This document shows positions 51,638 to 59,394 of a DNA stretch of 64,000 bases, in pieces. This stretch comes from UMGS755 sp045602005 (lineage in GTDB: Bacteria; Bacillota; Clostridia; UBA1381; UBA9506), in contig JAZSAS010000085.1 of the NCBI GenBank assembly GCA_045602005.1, positions 1-64,000 on the forward strand, read 5' to 3'. Both the position numbers and the translations under genes were made by a program. The notes under the pieces were generated by a model that was not told the DNA's origin, did not search any database, and saw only the letters and a program-made list of their open reading frames with translations. Each line of letters opens with the position of its first letter. The stretch's first letter is position 1.

Positions 51638-52324
51638 ATGATTATTTTCAGTAATGTAACAAAGGTCTATGACAATGGAAGTACCGCACTGAACAATATC
51701 AGTTTTTTCATTGAACGTGGTGAATTTGTCTTTATCGTCGGCCCCTCTGGTGCCGGAAAATCCACCCTGATTAAGCTTTTGATGCACGAGGAAACCGCAA
51801 CTTCGGGAGAGGTTATTATTAACAGTGTCAATGTCAGTGCCCTAAAGCAGAACCAGATTCCATATTTGCGCCGCAACATGGGTGTTGTGTTTCAGGATTT
51901 CAGGCTTCTGCCAAAAAAAACAGTATATGAAAACGTCTCCTTTGCCATGGAGATTGTGGGAGCCAGTCGCAGGGAAATCCGCCGTCAGGTGCCCAACGTT
52001 CTCAGTATGGTGGGGCTTTCTCATAAGGCTAAGGCTTATCCTTCACAGCTATCCGGCGGTGAACAGCAGCGTGTGGCTTTGGCCCGTGCTTTGGTGAATA
52101 ATCCTGCCTTTTTAATTGCGGATGAACCCACGGGTAACTTAAACCCCAAAACCGCTATGGAAATCATGGAGCTGCTAAATGAAGTTAATAAACGGGGCAC
52201 AACTGTGATTATGGCAACCCACGCAAAAGATATTGTAGACCAGATGAAAAAACGGGTTATTGCCATTGAAGACGGCGTTATTGCCAGAGATGAGGCCAGG
52301 GGAGTATACGGATATGAAAATTAA
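51638..52324 (+). CDS. ftsE: cell division ATP-binding protein FtsE
   Basis: FtsE is the ATPase of the FtsEX complex that activates peptidoglycan hydrolases during elongation or division. The 228-residue protein has Walker A GPSGAGKSTLIKLL, the Q-loop GVVFQDFRLLP, signature LSGGEQQRVALARAL, Walker B FLIADEPTGNL and the switch His in MATHAKDIV. It overlaps ftsX by 11 bases. Confidence 0.96.
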   Translation: MIIFSNVTKVYDNGSTALNNISFFIERGEFVFIVGPSGAGKSTLIKLLMHEETATSGEVIINSVNVSALKQNQIPYLRRNMGVVFQDFRLLPKKTVYENVSFAMEIVGASRREIRRQVPNVLSMVGLSHKAKAYPSQLSGGEQQRVALARALVNNPAFLIADEPTGNLNPKTAMEIMELLNEVNKRGTTVIMATHAKDIVDQMKKRVIAIEDGVIARDEARGVYGYEN

Positions 52325-53207
52325 CAGTATGAAATATTTTGTGAAGGAAGCCACAAAAAATGTATTTTCGAACGGCTGGATGAGCCTTGCTTCCGTATTC
52401 ACTGTGGTTGCCAGCCTCTTAGTGTTTGGTTTGTTTTTAATTCTGGCAATGAACCTTAATTATATGGTTACGCAGGTTGAAAATGACTATGAAATTTCAT
52501 TGACGGTTGATGAAAACTTTACCCCTGAGCAAACAGAGAAACTAGGGGAGGCATTAGAGCTTCTTCCCAATGTTTCTGAGGTTATTTTTGAATCAAAGGA
52601 CCAGCGTCTTGAGCAGCTCAGTGAACAGTTCGGCGAAAATGCATCCCTTTTAGACAAGTATAAAAATGAGGAAAACCCCTTGCGTGACTGGTATCAGGTG
52701 CGGTGCATTGATTTATCTGAGTCAGACCAAACAGTTGCTGAAATTAAAAAGCTAGGCGGTGTTGTGCGGGTCATCAGCAATGGTGAAACCATTAATAAGC
52801 TGACATCGGCATCTAATTATATCAGTCGGTTAAGCATTTGGATTATGGTATTTTTAGGCATTATTTCTGTCTTTATTATTTCCAACACAATTAAACTGAC
52901 AGTGTTTTCCCGCCGGAAAGAAATCAACATTATGAAGTTTGTCGGTGCCACTGACTGGTTTATCCGCTGGCCTTTCATTATTGAGGGCATGATCATCGGC
53001 ATCATCGGTGCGGCAGCCTCTTGCACCCTGGTTTGTTTGGGTTATGAGGGATTAACAGCTGTGTTTGCCTCTTTGCAAATCGGCTTTGTTCGCTTCATTC
53101 CTCTGGGCGATATTGTTGTTTGGCTGGTGCTTGCATTCCTGCTAACGGGTGTTGCCCTGGGTGCTTTGGGCAGTTTCATTTCTGTGAGAAAACATTTAAA
53201 AGTTTAA
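52314..53207 (+). CDS. ftsX: cell division protein FtsX
   Basis: FtsX is the four-helix membrane partner of FtsE. The 297-residue protein has TM1 (about 22-45), an extracytoplasmic domain (YEISLTVDENFTPEQTEKLG to about residue 160), and three C-terminal helices, with KEINIMKFVGATDWFIRWPF the usual FtsX/MacB block. I use the ATG at 52314 behind AGGGGAG; the open frame continues upstream inside ftsE. The peptidoglycan hydrolase and CtpA genes often found downstream are absent; rpsB follows after its own promoter. Confidence 0.95.
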   Translation: MKINSMKYFVKEATKNVFSNGWMSLASVFTVVASLLVFGLFLILAMNLNYMVTQVENDYEISLTVDENFTPEQTEKLGEALELLPNVSEVIFESKDQRLEQLSEQFGENASLLDKYKNEENPLRDWYQVRCIDLSESDQTVAEIKKLGGVVRVISNGETINKLTSASNYISRLSIWIMVFLGIISVFIISNTIKLTVFSRRKEINIMKFVGATDWFIRWPFIIEGMIIGIIGAAASCTLVCLGYEGLTAVFASLQIGFVRFIPLGDIVVWLVLAFLLTGVALGALGSFISVRKHLKV

Positions 53208-53253
53208 TATACATTCAAAAGTATGTATTTTTGCGAAAAATTGCGAAAAAAAC

Positions 53254-53282
53254 TTGCATTTTATGTTATTTTATGATATACT
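53254..53282 (+). promoter_or_regulatory. sigma-A promoter of rpsB-tsf
   Basis: TTGCAT (53254-53259), 17 bases, TATACT (53277-53282), giving a leader of about 100 bases. Confidence 0.75.
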
Positions 53283-53313
53283 ATTTTGGCAAATACGCAC
53301 GCATTGGGATTTT

Positions 53314-53342
53314 ATGGGCGGTGCCGGCTTGCCGGTTCCCAT
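53314..53342 (+). promoter_or_regulatory. structured rpsB leader hairpin
   Basis: ATGGG (53314-53318) pairs with CCCAT (53338-53342), with an inner CCGG-cttg-CCGG helix. It lies in the untranslated leader of rpsB. Ribosomal protein leaders often bind their own product; autoregulation by S2 is inference. Confidence 0.45.
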
Positions 53343-53392
53343 AGAAAATGACCGGTGCGGAGGTTATGCAAATAAAACCGGAGGTGACAGAA

Positions 53393-54145
53393 ATGTCAGT
53401 AATTTCAATGAAACAACTGCTGGAAGCAGGCGTCCATTTCGGACATCAAACCAGAAGATGGAACCCCAAAATGGCAGAGTACATCTTCACAGAACGTAAC
53501 GGTATCTACATTATCGACTTGCAGAAAACCGTTAAAAAAATCGAAGAAGCTTATAACTTCATTCGTGACATCGCTCAAGAGGGCGGTGACATTCTCTTTG
53601 TTGGTACAAAGAAACAGGCTCAGGATTCCATTAAGGAAGAGGCAGAGCGTGTTGGAATGTACTGGGTAAATGCAAGATGGTTGGGCGGTATGCTCACTAA
53701 CTTCAAAACTATCAAGCAGCGGATTGACCGTTTAGAGCAGTTGACCCGCATGGAAGAAGATGGAACTTTTGATCTGCTTCCCAAAAAAGAAGTTTTGAAC
53801 TTAAAGCATGAAAGAGAAAAGCTGGAGAAGTTCTTAGGCGGTATTAAAACCATGAGAAAGCTCCCCAGTGCACTGTTCATCGTTGACCCCAGAAAAGAAA
53901 AAATCGCTATCGCTGAAGCTAAAAAGCTGGGTATTCCTGTTGTTGCCATTGTTGACACCAACTGTGATCCTGAAGAAGTGGATTATGTAATCCCCGGTAA
54001 CGATGATGCAATCCGTGCCGTTAAACTGATTGCTTCTACCATTGCAAATGCAATTATGGAAGGCCGTCAGGGGGTTGACGCAGGCGAAGAAGCTACTGCT
54101 AGTGCAGAGGCTCCGGCTGCTGAAGAAGCTGCTGACGCTGAATAA
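53393..54145 (+). CDS. rpsB: 30S ribosomal protein S2
   Basis: S2 is a small-subunit protein. The 250-residue product shows the family signature SMKQLLEAGVHFGHQTRRWN, YIIDLQKTVKKIEEAY, GGMLTNFKTIKQRI, the LGGIKTMRKLPSALFIVDP block and IVDTNCDPEEVDYVIPGNDD. The Ala/Glu-rich C-terminal tail is common in clostridia. I use the ATG at 53393, five bases after GGAGGTGA; earlier in-frame ATGs (53348, 53366) lie in the leader. It is followed 24 bases later by tsf. Confidence 0.97.
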   Translation: MSVISMKQLLEAGVHFGHQTRRWNPKMAEYIFTERNGIYIIDLQKTVKKIEEAYNFIRDIAQEGGDILFVGTKKQAQDSIKEEAERVGMYWVNARWLGGMLTNFKTIKQRIDRLEQLTRMEEDGTFDLLPKKEVLNLKHEREKLEKFLGGIKTMRKLPSALFIVDPRKEKIAIAEAKKLGIPVVAIVDTNCDPEEVDYVIPGNDDAIRAVKLIASTIANAIMEGRQGVDAGEEATASAEAPAAEEAADAE

Positions 54146-54169
54146 TTTTATAGAAAAGAGGAGATTGAC

Positions 54170-55066
54170 ATGGCATTTACAGCTGCTGATGTTAAAACTT
54201 TAAGAGAACGTACCGGTTGCGGTATGATGGACTGTAAAAAAGCGCTGACTGAAGTAGACGGCGATATGGATAAGGCAATGGATCTGCTGAGAGAAAAAGG
54301 TCTTGCAACAGCTGCTAAAAAGTCTGGCAGAATTGCCTCTGAGGGTATCGTTAAGGCATACCTTTCCGATGATAAAAAAATTGGTGTTCTGGTTGAGGTT
54401 AACTCTGAGACAGACTTCGTTGCTAAGAACGATGAGTTCCAGGCATTTGTTGCAACAGTTGCAAAAATTGTTGCTGATCAGAATCCTGCTGATGTTGAGG
54501 CTTTAAAGGCTATTTCTTATGACGGAAGCCAGAACGTTGGCGAAGCTTTAACCGGCTTGATTGCTAAAATCGGTGAGAACATGAATATTAGAAGATTTGC
54601 AAGAATCGAAGGCAACGTTTGCTCTTATATTCACGGTGGCGGCAGAATCGGTGTTCTGGTTGAAGCTGAAGGCAGCCTGGCTGACGAAGCTGCTTACGAA
54701 GCTGCAAGAGATGTTGCAATGCAGGTTGCTGCTATCAATCCTTTATATCTTTCTAAGGACGTTGTTCCTGCAGAAGATGTTGAGAAGGAAAAGCATATCA
54801 TCATTGCTCAGATTAAAGAAGACCCGAAAAACGCCAACAAGCCTGACAACATTCTTGAAAAGATGGTTGGTGGCAAACTCAACAAGTTCTTCGAACAGAA
54901 CTGCCTGTTGCAGCAGGAGTTTGTAAAAGACAGCGAGTTCAAGGTTGAAGCATACCTTGCTTCTAAGGGCGTTAAGCTGGTTAACTTTATTCGCTTTGAA
55001 AAGGGCGAAGGCCTTGAAAAGCGTGAAGACGATTTTGCAAACGAAGTTGCAAACATGATTAAATAA
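54170..55066 (+). CDS. tsf: elongation factor Ts
   Basis: EF-Ts exchanges GDP for GTP on EF-Tu. The 298-residue protein starts with the UBA-like domain (VKTLRERTGCGMMDCKKALT), followed by core subdomains with VEVNSETDFVAKNDEFQAFV and the dimerisation region SYIHGGGRIGVLVE. A strong hairpin terminator closes the rpsB-tsf operon. Confidence 0.97.
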   Translation: MAFTAADVKTLRERTGCGMMDCKKALTEVDGDMDKAMDLLREKGLATAAKKSGRIASEGIVKAYLSDDKKIGVLVEVNSETDFVAKNDEFQAFVATVAKIVADQNPADVEALKAISYDGSQNVGEALTGLIAKIGENMNIRRFARIEGNVCSYIHGGGRIGVLVEAEGSLADEAAYEAARDVAMQVAAINPLYLSKDVVPAEDVEKEKHIIIAQIKEDPKNANKPDNILEKMVGGKLNKFFEQNCLLQQEFVKDSEFKVEAYLASKGVKLVNFIRFEKGEGLEKREDDFANEVANMIK

Positions 55067-55077
55067 TGAATTCACCT

Positions 55078-55111
55078 AAAAAGCACTTAGCTAATAGCTA
55101 AGTGCTTTTTT
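55078..55111 (+). terminator. terminator of rpsB-tsf
   Basis: AGCACTTAGCT, loop aat, AGCTAAGTGCT, with A5 before and T7 after, 11 bases behind the tsf stop. Confidence 0.93.
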
Positions 55112-55130
55112 AAAATCTATTGAAAAAGAA

Positions 55131-55160
55131 TTGACACTGCGTTATTTTTCGTTGTATAAT
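55131..55160 (+). promoter_or_regulatory. sigma-A promoter of the anion permease gene
   Basis: TTGACA (55131-55136), 18 bases, TATAAT (55155-55160). Confidence 0.85.
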
Positions 55161-55196
55161 ACCTTTTGGTAGCTAATTATTTTGGGGGATGTTATC

Positions 55197-56306
55197 ATGA
55201 GCTTGCGCAGATTTTTGAGAAATAATATCGTGATGTTGGTGGCCTTTCTTGCAGCAACGGTCACCTGTTTTTTTGTGCCGCCAGACAGCACCTATCTTTC
55301 TTATTTCGACTTTAAAACCCTGACCTGTTTGTTTTGTACACTGGCAGTGGTCTGTGCCCTGAAAAATATTTATTTTTTTCAAACAGTTGCACATAAAATT
55401 GTTTGTCTGTTTAAAAGCACAAGAGGTGCCGTTCTGGCGCTTGTATACATCACTTTTATTGGTTCCATGCTCATTGCAAATGACATGGCTCTTTTGACAT
55501 TTCTGCCTCTTGGTTACTTTGTTTTAGACAGTACTGACAACAAGAGGCTACTTAGTTTTACCTTTATCATGCAAACGATTGCTGCCAATCTGGGTGGCAT
55601 GCTGACCCCCTTTGGCAACCCGCAAAATCTATACCTTTATTCTTATTTTTCTATCCCGAATCTGACCTTTGTAAAAATTATGGCATTGCCGTTTATTATT
55701 TCCGTTTTACTCATTACTCTTTGCACCTGTATTTTTATCAAAAAAGACACAATGGTGCTACATCATGACGCACCGCAGAAGTTAAACCGAAAACGAACGG
55801 CGATTTATCTTGTGTTGTTTGCTTTTTCTATCGCCATTGTCTTCCGCTCAGTTCCATATTATTGGGGGCTCGTGGTGATTCCTCTTGTTCTTTTGTTTCT
55901 TGATAAAAAAGCGCTTGCTATGGTAGACTATCCGCTGCTTTTAACATTCTGTGCTTTTTTTGTTTTTTCCGGTAATATGGCAAGAATTCCGGTCGTCAAT
56001 CATCTGTTAGGCGGCCTGGTAGAAAAAAACACTTTGTTGTTTGGGGTTTTGTCTTGTCAATTCATCAGCAATGTGCCTAGTGCTATTTTGCTGTCTAAAT
56101 TCACCCAGAACTACCCGCAGCTTCTCGTGGCAGTGAACATCGGCGGGGCAGGAACCTTGATTGCCTCACTTGCCAGTTTGATTACTTTGAAGGAATACAC
56201 GAAACACGAACCCAAACGTGTGGCCTCTTATGTCCGTTTGTATTCCGTTTATAACTTCAGCATTCTGCTAATTCTTTTAGTTGTGATGCTGTTTGTCATG
56301 ATTTGA
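55197..56306 (+). CDS. ArsB/NhaD/CitM-like ion transporter
   Basis: The 369-residue polytopic protein has about ten hydrophobic segments and the layout of the ion-transporter superfamily containing citrate permeases, ArsB and SLC13 proteins: ALLTFLPLGYFVLD, TIAANLGGMLTPFGNPQNLYLYSY (first hairpin, N-P-Q-N) and the second hairpin SCQFISNVPSAILLSKFT. It is shorter than most ArsB proteins. The substrate could be a carboxylate, arsenite or sodium. I start at the ATG at 55197 behind GGGGGA rather than at the TTG at 55182. The next promoter overlaps its stop codon. Confidence 0.8.
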   Translation: MSLRRFLRNNIVMLVAFLAATVTCFFVPPDSTYLSYFDFKTLTCLFCTLAVVCALKNIYFFQTVAHKIVCLFKSTRGAVLALVYITFIGSMLIANDMALLTFLPLGYFVLDSTDNKRLLSFTFIMQTIAANLGGMLTPFGNPQNLYLYSYFSIPNLTFVKIMALPFIISVLLITLCTCIFIKKDTMVLHHDAPQKLNRKRTAIYLVLFAFSIAIVFRSVPYYWGLVVIPLVLLFLDKKALAMVDYPLLLTFCAFFVFSGNMARIPVVNHLLGGLVEKNTLLFGVLSCQFISNVPSAILLSKFTQNYPQLLVAVNIGGAGTLIASLASLITLKEYTKHEPKRVASYVRLYSVYNFSILLILLVVMLFVMI

Positions 56307-56331
56307 CGAAAGTCTTTTTTCGTGCTATACT
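56303..56331 (+). promoter_or_regulatory. sigma-A promoter of the WalJ-type hydrolase and rlmH
   Basis: TTGACG (56303-56308), 17 bases, TATACT (56326-56331). It overlaps the permease stop codon. Confidence 0.75.
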
Positions 56332-56369
56332 GATACATAGAGTGCTTTTTGCAACAGGGAGTGTATGAT

Positions 56370-57140
56370 TTGATTAAGTTTCAATCCTTTTTAAGCAGTT
56401 CTGCCGGTAATGCCACCTTTGTGACAGACGATACAGTTCATCTTTTAGTGGATTGCGGAGCCGGATGTAACTATATAACTGAATGTTTGCGGCGTATTGG
56501 CGTAGCACCGGAAAGCCTTTCCGGCATTTTAATCACCCACGAACACAGGGACCATATTGCTGGTGCCGGTATTTTCTCCAGAAAATATAACATCCCTGTG
56601 TATGCGACAGAAAAAACCTGGGCTGCCATGGAAAACATTGTAGGAAACATTTTGCCCAAAAACCGTAGATTGACAGAGAATTCGCTGCAATTCGGTAATT
56701 TAACCGTTAATTCCTTTTCCATCCCTCACGATGCGGCTGATCCGGTTGGCTATAGCTTTATATCAGAAAACGAAAAGTTTACCATTGCCACAGACCTGGG
56801 GCATATTACCGACGAGCTTTTAAAAAATTTATCTGGAAGCACTTCTGTGATTATCGAAGCAAATCACGATGTTGAAATGCTTAAAACAGGGCCATATCCT
56901 TATTTTTTAAAACAGCGCATTTTAGGGGATAGGGGACACCTTTCTAACGCCCTGTGCGGCAAATTGTGTGCCTTATTAGCGAAAACCGGCACGAAGGCCT
57001 TTTGGTTGGGTCATTTGTCTGAAAAAAATAACGAACCTATGCTTGCATATCATACTGTTCTTAATGCGATGGAAGAAGAGTCAATTCGTTTAGATGACGG
57101 ACTCTCATTAAATGTGCTTCCGATGCACTGGATTGCCTGA
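56370..57140 (+). CDS. metallo-beta-lactamase fold hydrolase (WalJ/YycJ type)
   Basis: The 256-residue protein has the MBL metal motif ITHEHRDHIAGAGIF (HxHxDH), with further ligands in SIPHDAADPVGYSF, ATDLGHITDELL and LGHLSEKN. It resembles YycJ/WalJ, a putative nuclease linked to the WalRK locus and to rlmH in Firmicutes. I use the TTG at 56370, eight bases after AGGGAG; alternatives are GTG at 56361 or TTG at 56349. It overlaps the first possible codon of the rlmH frame. Confidence 0.85.
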   Translation: MIKFQSFLSSSAGNATFVTDDTVHLLVDCGAGCNYITECLRRIGVAPESLSGILITHEHRDHIAGAGIFSRKYNIPVYATEKTWAAMENIVGNILPKNRRLTENSLQFGNLTVNSFSIPHDAADPVGYSFISENEKFTIATDLGHITDELLKNLSGSTSVIIEANHDVEMLKTGPYPYFLKQRILGDRGHLSNALCGKLCALLAKTGTKAFWLGHLSEKNNEPMLAYHTVLNAMEEESIRLDDGLSLNVLPMHWIA

Positions 57141-57163
57141 TGATAAATAGAGGAGAAAATATT

Positions 57164-57643
57164 GTGCAAATAGAAATTTTATGCGTGGGGAAATTAAAAG
57201 AAAAATATTTAAAAGATGCCTGTGAAGAATATCAAAAACGTCTTTCACGTTTCTGCAAGCTGACCGTGACAGAACTAAAGGATGAAGCTGTGGGTGAGCA
57301 GGCATCAAAAGTAACCGTGTTGCAAGCGATAGAAAAAGAAGGAGCTAGGATTCTGTCACGAATTGGTGACAGAGACTATGTTATCTCTCTGTGTGTGGAG
57401 GGAAAAGCCCTTTCCTCAGAAGACTTTGCCAAAAACCTAACTGATATTTGCCAAAAAGGTGCCGCACGCCTTGTGTTAGTTATCGGTGGGTCCTGCGGTT
57501 TATCGGAAGAGATTAAAAAAAGGAGCCACCTGCGGCTCTCATTTTCTGCCATGACCTTTCCTCACCAGCTCATGCGGGTAATTTTGCTAGAACAGCTTTA
57601 TCGAGCCTATAAAATCAACGCAGGTGAAAGCTATCATAAGTAG
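57164..57643 (+). CDS. rlmH: 23S rRNA (pseudouridine1915-N3)-methyltransferase
   Basis: RlmH methylates pseudouridine 1915 in helix 69. The 159-residue length is exactly that of the family when started at the GTG at 57164, which follows AGAGGAG. The SPOUT knot is seen in YVISLCVEGKALSSEDFA, LVLVIGGSCGLSEEI and SFSAMTFPHQLMRVILLEQL, with the universal end RAYKINAGESYHK. It is coupled to the WalJ-type gene and followed by a hairpin terminator. Confidence 0.97.
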   Translation: MQIEILCVGKLKEKYLKDACEEYQKRLSRFCKLTVTELKDEAVGEQASKVTVLQAIEKEGARILSRIGDRDYVISLCVEGKALSSEDFAKNLTDICQKGAARLVLVIGGSCGLSEEIKKRSHLRLSFSAMTFPHQLMRVILLEQLYRAYKINAGESYHK

Positions 57644-57682
57644 AAAAATGCGGAATTGAACAAAGGTTCATTCCGCATTTTC
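57644..57682. terminator. terminator between rlmH and the Cys-rich gene
   Basis: AAAATGCGGAAT-t-GAAC, loop aaag, GTTCATTCCGCATTTT. T-runs on both strands allow bidirectional use; the stop codon of the minus-strand gene lies within it. Confidence 0.85.
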
Positions 57683-57829
57683 TGTTTTACATTCTTTCGC
57701 ATCTGCCTTTTGATAAGGACAATCAGGGTCATGAGAGGTTGGGTCATAAAAAGACAGCATCACGCTGTCGCAACAGCACTTTCCGTCTGACTGATATTTG
57801 CAGGATTTAGAACAGTTGATGTTGGTCAA
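57668..57829 (-). CDS. small Cys-rich protein
   Basis: This 53-residue protein has seven cysteines and begins MTNINCSKSCKYQSDGKCCC, ending in a PDCPYQ region and an acidic tail. The pattern N-C-S-x-x-C-x-Y-Q-x-x-G-x-C recurs in short clostridial proteins near rlmH that carry uninformative or erroneous names (such as hydroxymyristoyl-ACP dehydratase). Metal binding is likely. I use the TTG at 57829, which is preceded by AAAGGA; the frame continues 18 codons upstream through a terminator-like hairpin, which argues against a longer product. Confidence 0.65.
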   Translation of the reverse strand: MTNINCSKSCKYQSDGKCCCDSVMLSFYDPTSHDPDCPYQKADAKECKTENAE

Positions 57830-57864
57830 AAAAACACATCCTTTACAATGTAGTAAACCCAAAA

Positions 57865-57891
57865 GGACCACAGCGGGACACACTGTGGTCC
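57865..57891 (-). terminator. terminator-like hairpin upstream of the Cys-rich gene
   Basis: GGACCACAG, 9-base loop, CTGTGGTCC, then TTTT on the minus strand. It lies after the DUF421-DUF4363 operon and before the Cys-rich gene. Confidence 0.6.
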
Positions 57892-57905
57892 CCGGTTTAT
57901 ATAAA

Positions 57906-57926
57906 CGGTTAAAAGATTTTTAACCG
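57906..57926 (-). terminator. second AT-rich hairpin after the DUF4363 gene
   Basis: CGGTTAAAA, short loop, TTTTTAACCG, 42 bases after the DUF4363 stop. The T-run is inside the stem, so termination is doubtful; it may be a processing or stability element. Confidence 0.4.
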
Positions 57927-57967
57927 GTACGATACCATTGTATGAAAATTTAAGTTAAAAGGTTCAA

Positions 57968-58348
57968 TTATAAAATGTTCACAAGTGATACGGATTCGTT
58001 AAGCGGAATATTCTGAAGTATCATACGTAAAACGCTGGTTTTCACCAGTGTTTCTTCTTCGTTTTCAAACTGTGCATAACCCAAAACTTCACAAATGGTT
58101 TGATCAACCTGATCAATGGCTTTATGATTGATAATGGCTTTGAGCCAGTTCTGTGTTTTGAGCCAATCTTCCGACAAACCGGAAAGGGTCTTTCTGCCGT
58201 TTTCCCAATCAGAAGCTTCAATATATGTCTCTGCCTCTGTCAATTGGCGTTCCAGCCTTTCAACGACATTTTCCAGCGCATAGGAATAATAGCTGGTGCC
58301 AACAATAATCAACACCAAAATTAAAATAGCAAATATAAAGCTTTTCAT
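57968..58348 (-). CDS. DUF4363 family protein
   Basis: The 126-residue protein has one N-terminal membrane helix (about 4-22) followed by a soluble helical domain with LERQLTEAETYIEASDWENG and WLKTQNWLKAIINHKAIDQV, the DUF4363 pattern. No function is established. It overlaps the preceding DUF421 gene by four bases (ATGA), a pairing seen in spore-formers. The sigma-G-type promoter upstream suggests expression in the forespore. Confidence 0.8.
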   Translation of the reverse strand: MKSFIFAILILVLIIVGTSYYSYALENVVERLERQLTEAETYIEASDWENGRKTLSGLSEDWLKTQNWLKAIINHKAIDQVDQTICEVLGYAQFENEEETLVKTSVLRMILQNIPLNESVSLVNIL

Positions 58349-59040
58349 GAACGTTCACTCTTTTTCTTCTTCATTTTTTCCTGAACAAAAAAATTACCTG
58401 CCGAGTCCACACTTGCCATAAAAACATTTTCAATGTCGTGAATGCCGAAACTCTTTAAATGGTCGAGAAGCCATTGAAGGTCAACACCGGCACTTTCCAT
58501 AGCTCTTTGATTTACTGTCCCATCAGAAATCAGCAGAAAGGGAATTCCCTCATAGGCGGTGCTGATGTTAACATCCTCCGGTGTTAATGCCCGTTTATTA
58601 GATTTTGGAATCACACTCAAGTTGCCGTTTGATTCAATAATGGCATACTCAATATCCAGAATATTGGGATATCCGTTTGAGCGAAGCTCTTCCATTAAAT
58701 CGTCAATATTAAACCGCAACCGTTCCATTTCCTGTTCCAGAACTTGTCCTTTCGCGATTAAAACAGTGGGGGAGCCGGATAAAATTTTTCTGATTTTTCG
58801 ACTTTTCAGGGTTAAAAAAGAAAAACTCATTTCAGCAATAATTAACGTGAAAATCGGAATAACACCAGTTAGCAGCGGGGTTTCCACGTTTTCCACCGGA
58901 ATAGATGCCAGCTCTGAAAGCATCATGGCAATGACAAGCTCCGATGGCTGCAGCTGCCCAATCTGCCGTTTGCCCATGAGCCGCAGGGCAAGCACCACCA
59001 TTATGTATAAAACTACAGTTCTAACCAAAGTAAGGAGCAA
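58345..59040 (-). CDS. DUF421 (YetF-like) membrane protein
   Basis: The 231-residue protein has three N-terminal membrane helices and a cytosolic DUF421 domain: LALRLMGKRQIGQLQPSELV, SGSPTVLIAKGQ and RFNIDDLMEELRSNGYPNI, followed by SVIPKSNKRALTPEDV. Bacillus relatives (YetF, YrbG, YdfS) are reported in the forespore and some affect spore properties. It starts with TTG at 59040, six bases after GGAGGG. A candidate sigma-G promoter with a perfect CATACTA -10 lies directly upstream. Confidence 0.88.
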   Translation of the reverse strand: MLLTLVRTVVLYIMVVLALRLMGKRQIGQLQPSELVIAMMLSELASIPVENVETPLLTGVIPIFTLIIAEMSFSFLTLKSRKIRKILSGSPTVLIAKGQVLEQEMERLRFNIDDLMEELRSNGYPNILDIEYAIIESNGNLSVIPKSNKRALTPEDVNISTAYEGIPFLLISDGTVNQRAMESAGVDLQWLLDHLKSFGIHDIENVFMASVDSAGNFFVQEKMKKKKSERS

Positions 59041-59072
59041 GAAAAACCCTCCGTTCTTAATTTTATATCCGC

Positions 59073-59103
59073 TAGTATGGTCAAATTGTAAAATAATTAT
59101 GTA
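59073..59103 (-). promoter_or_regulatory. sigma-G-type promoter of the DUF421-DUF4363 operon
   Basis: Minus strand: TACATAA (59103-59097), 17 bases, CATACTA (59079-59073). The -10 matches the sigma-G consensus CATnnTA exactly and CATAA fits the core of gHATnR. Confidence 0.6.
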
Positions 59104-59125
59104 ACAGAGTTAAATTTTCATACTT

Positions 59126-59154
59126 TTGTAATATATCTGTGCTACGCTTATAAA
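59126..59154 (+). promoter_or_regulatory. sigma-A promoter of the 36-residue peptide gene
   Basis: TTGTAA (59126-59131), 17 bases, TATAAA (59149-59154), 30 bases ahead of the start. Confidence 0.5.
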
Positions 59155-59184
59155 GTACAATACGTGCGAAAGGGTATTAAAACG

Positions 59185-59295
59185 ATGAAAAAAAGAAAAA
59201 AAGCCATACAAATTACAGCCATAATTTGTACCATAGCCATGTTGACTGCTGCTGTTTTTTCTGCAGTTTCCGGATTTTTATGGTCTTTATCATGA
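59185..59295 (+). CDS. 36-residue single-pass membrane peptide
   Basis: The predicted product begins with MKKRKK, followed by one hydrophobic helix (ITAIICTIAMLTAAVFSAVS) and a short end FLWSLS. It resembles the DUF4044/Prli42-like class of tiny N-terminally basic membrane proteins in Firmicutes, but the match is by layout, not by clear sequence signature. A GAAAGGG ribosome-binding site precedes the ATG and a sigma-A promoter lies upstream. It is alone between two divergent units. Confidence 0.6.
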   Translation: MKKRKKAIQITAIICTIAMLTAAVFSAVSGFLWSLS

Positions 59296-59333
59296 GAAAA
59301 TTGTTATTTTCTCTGTTTTTTTTAGAATTTTAC

Positions 59334-59362
59334 TGTACAAAGAACAAGAATTGTGCTATAAT
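59334..59362 (+). promoter_or_regulatory. sigma-A promoter of the oxidoreductase operon
   Basis: TGTACA (59334-59339), 17 bases, TATAAT (59357-59362), 32 bases ahead of the ATPase gene. Confidence 0.6.
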
Positions 59363-59394
59363 GAAAGGTAGTATTGATTCATAAAGGAGTTTGT

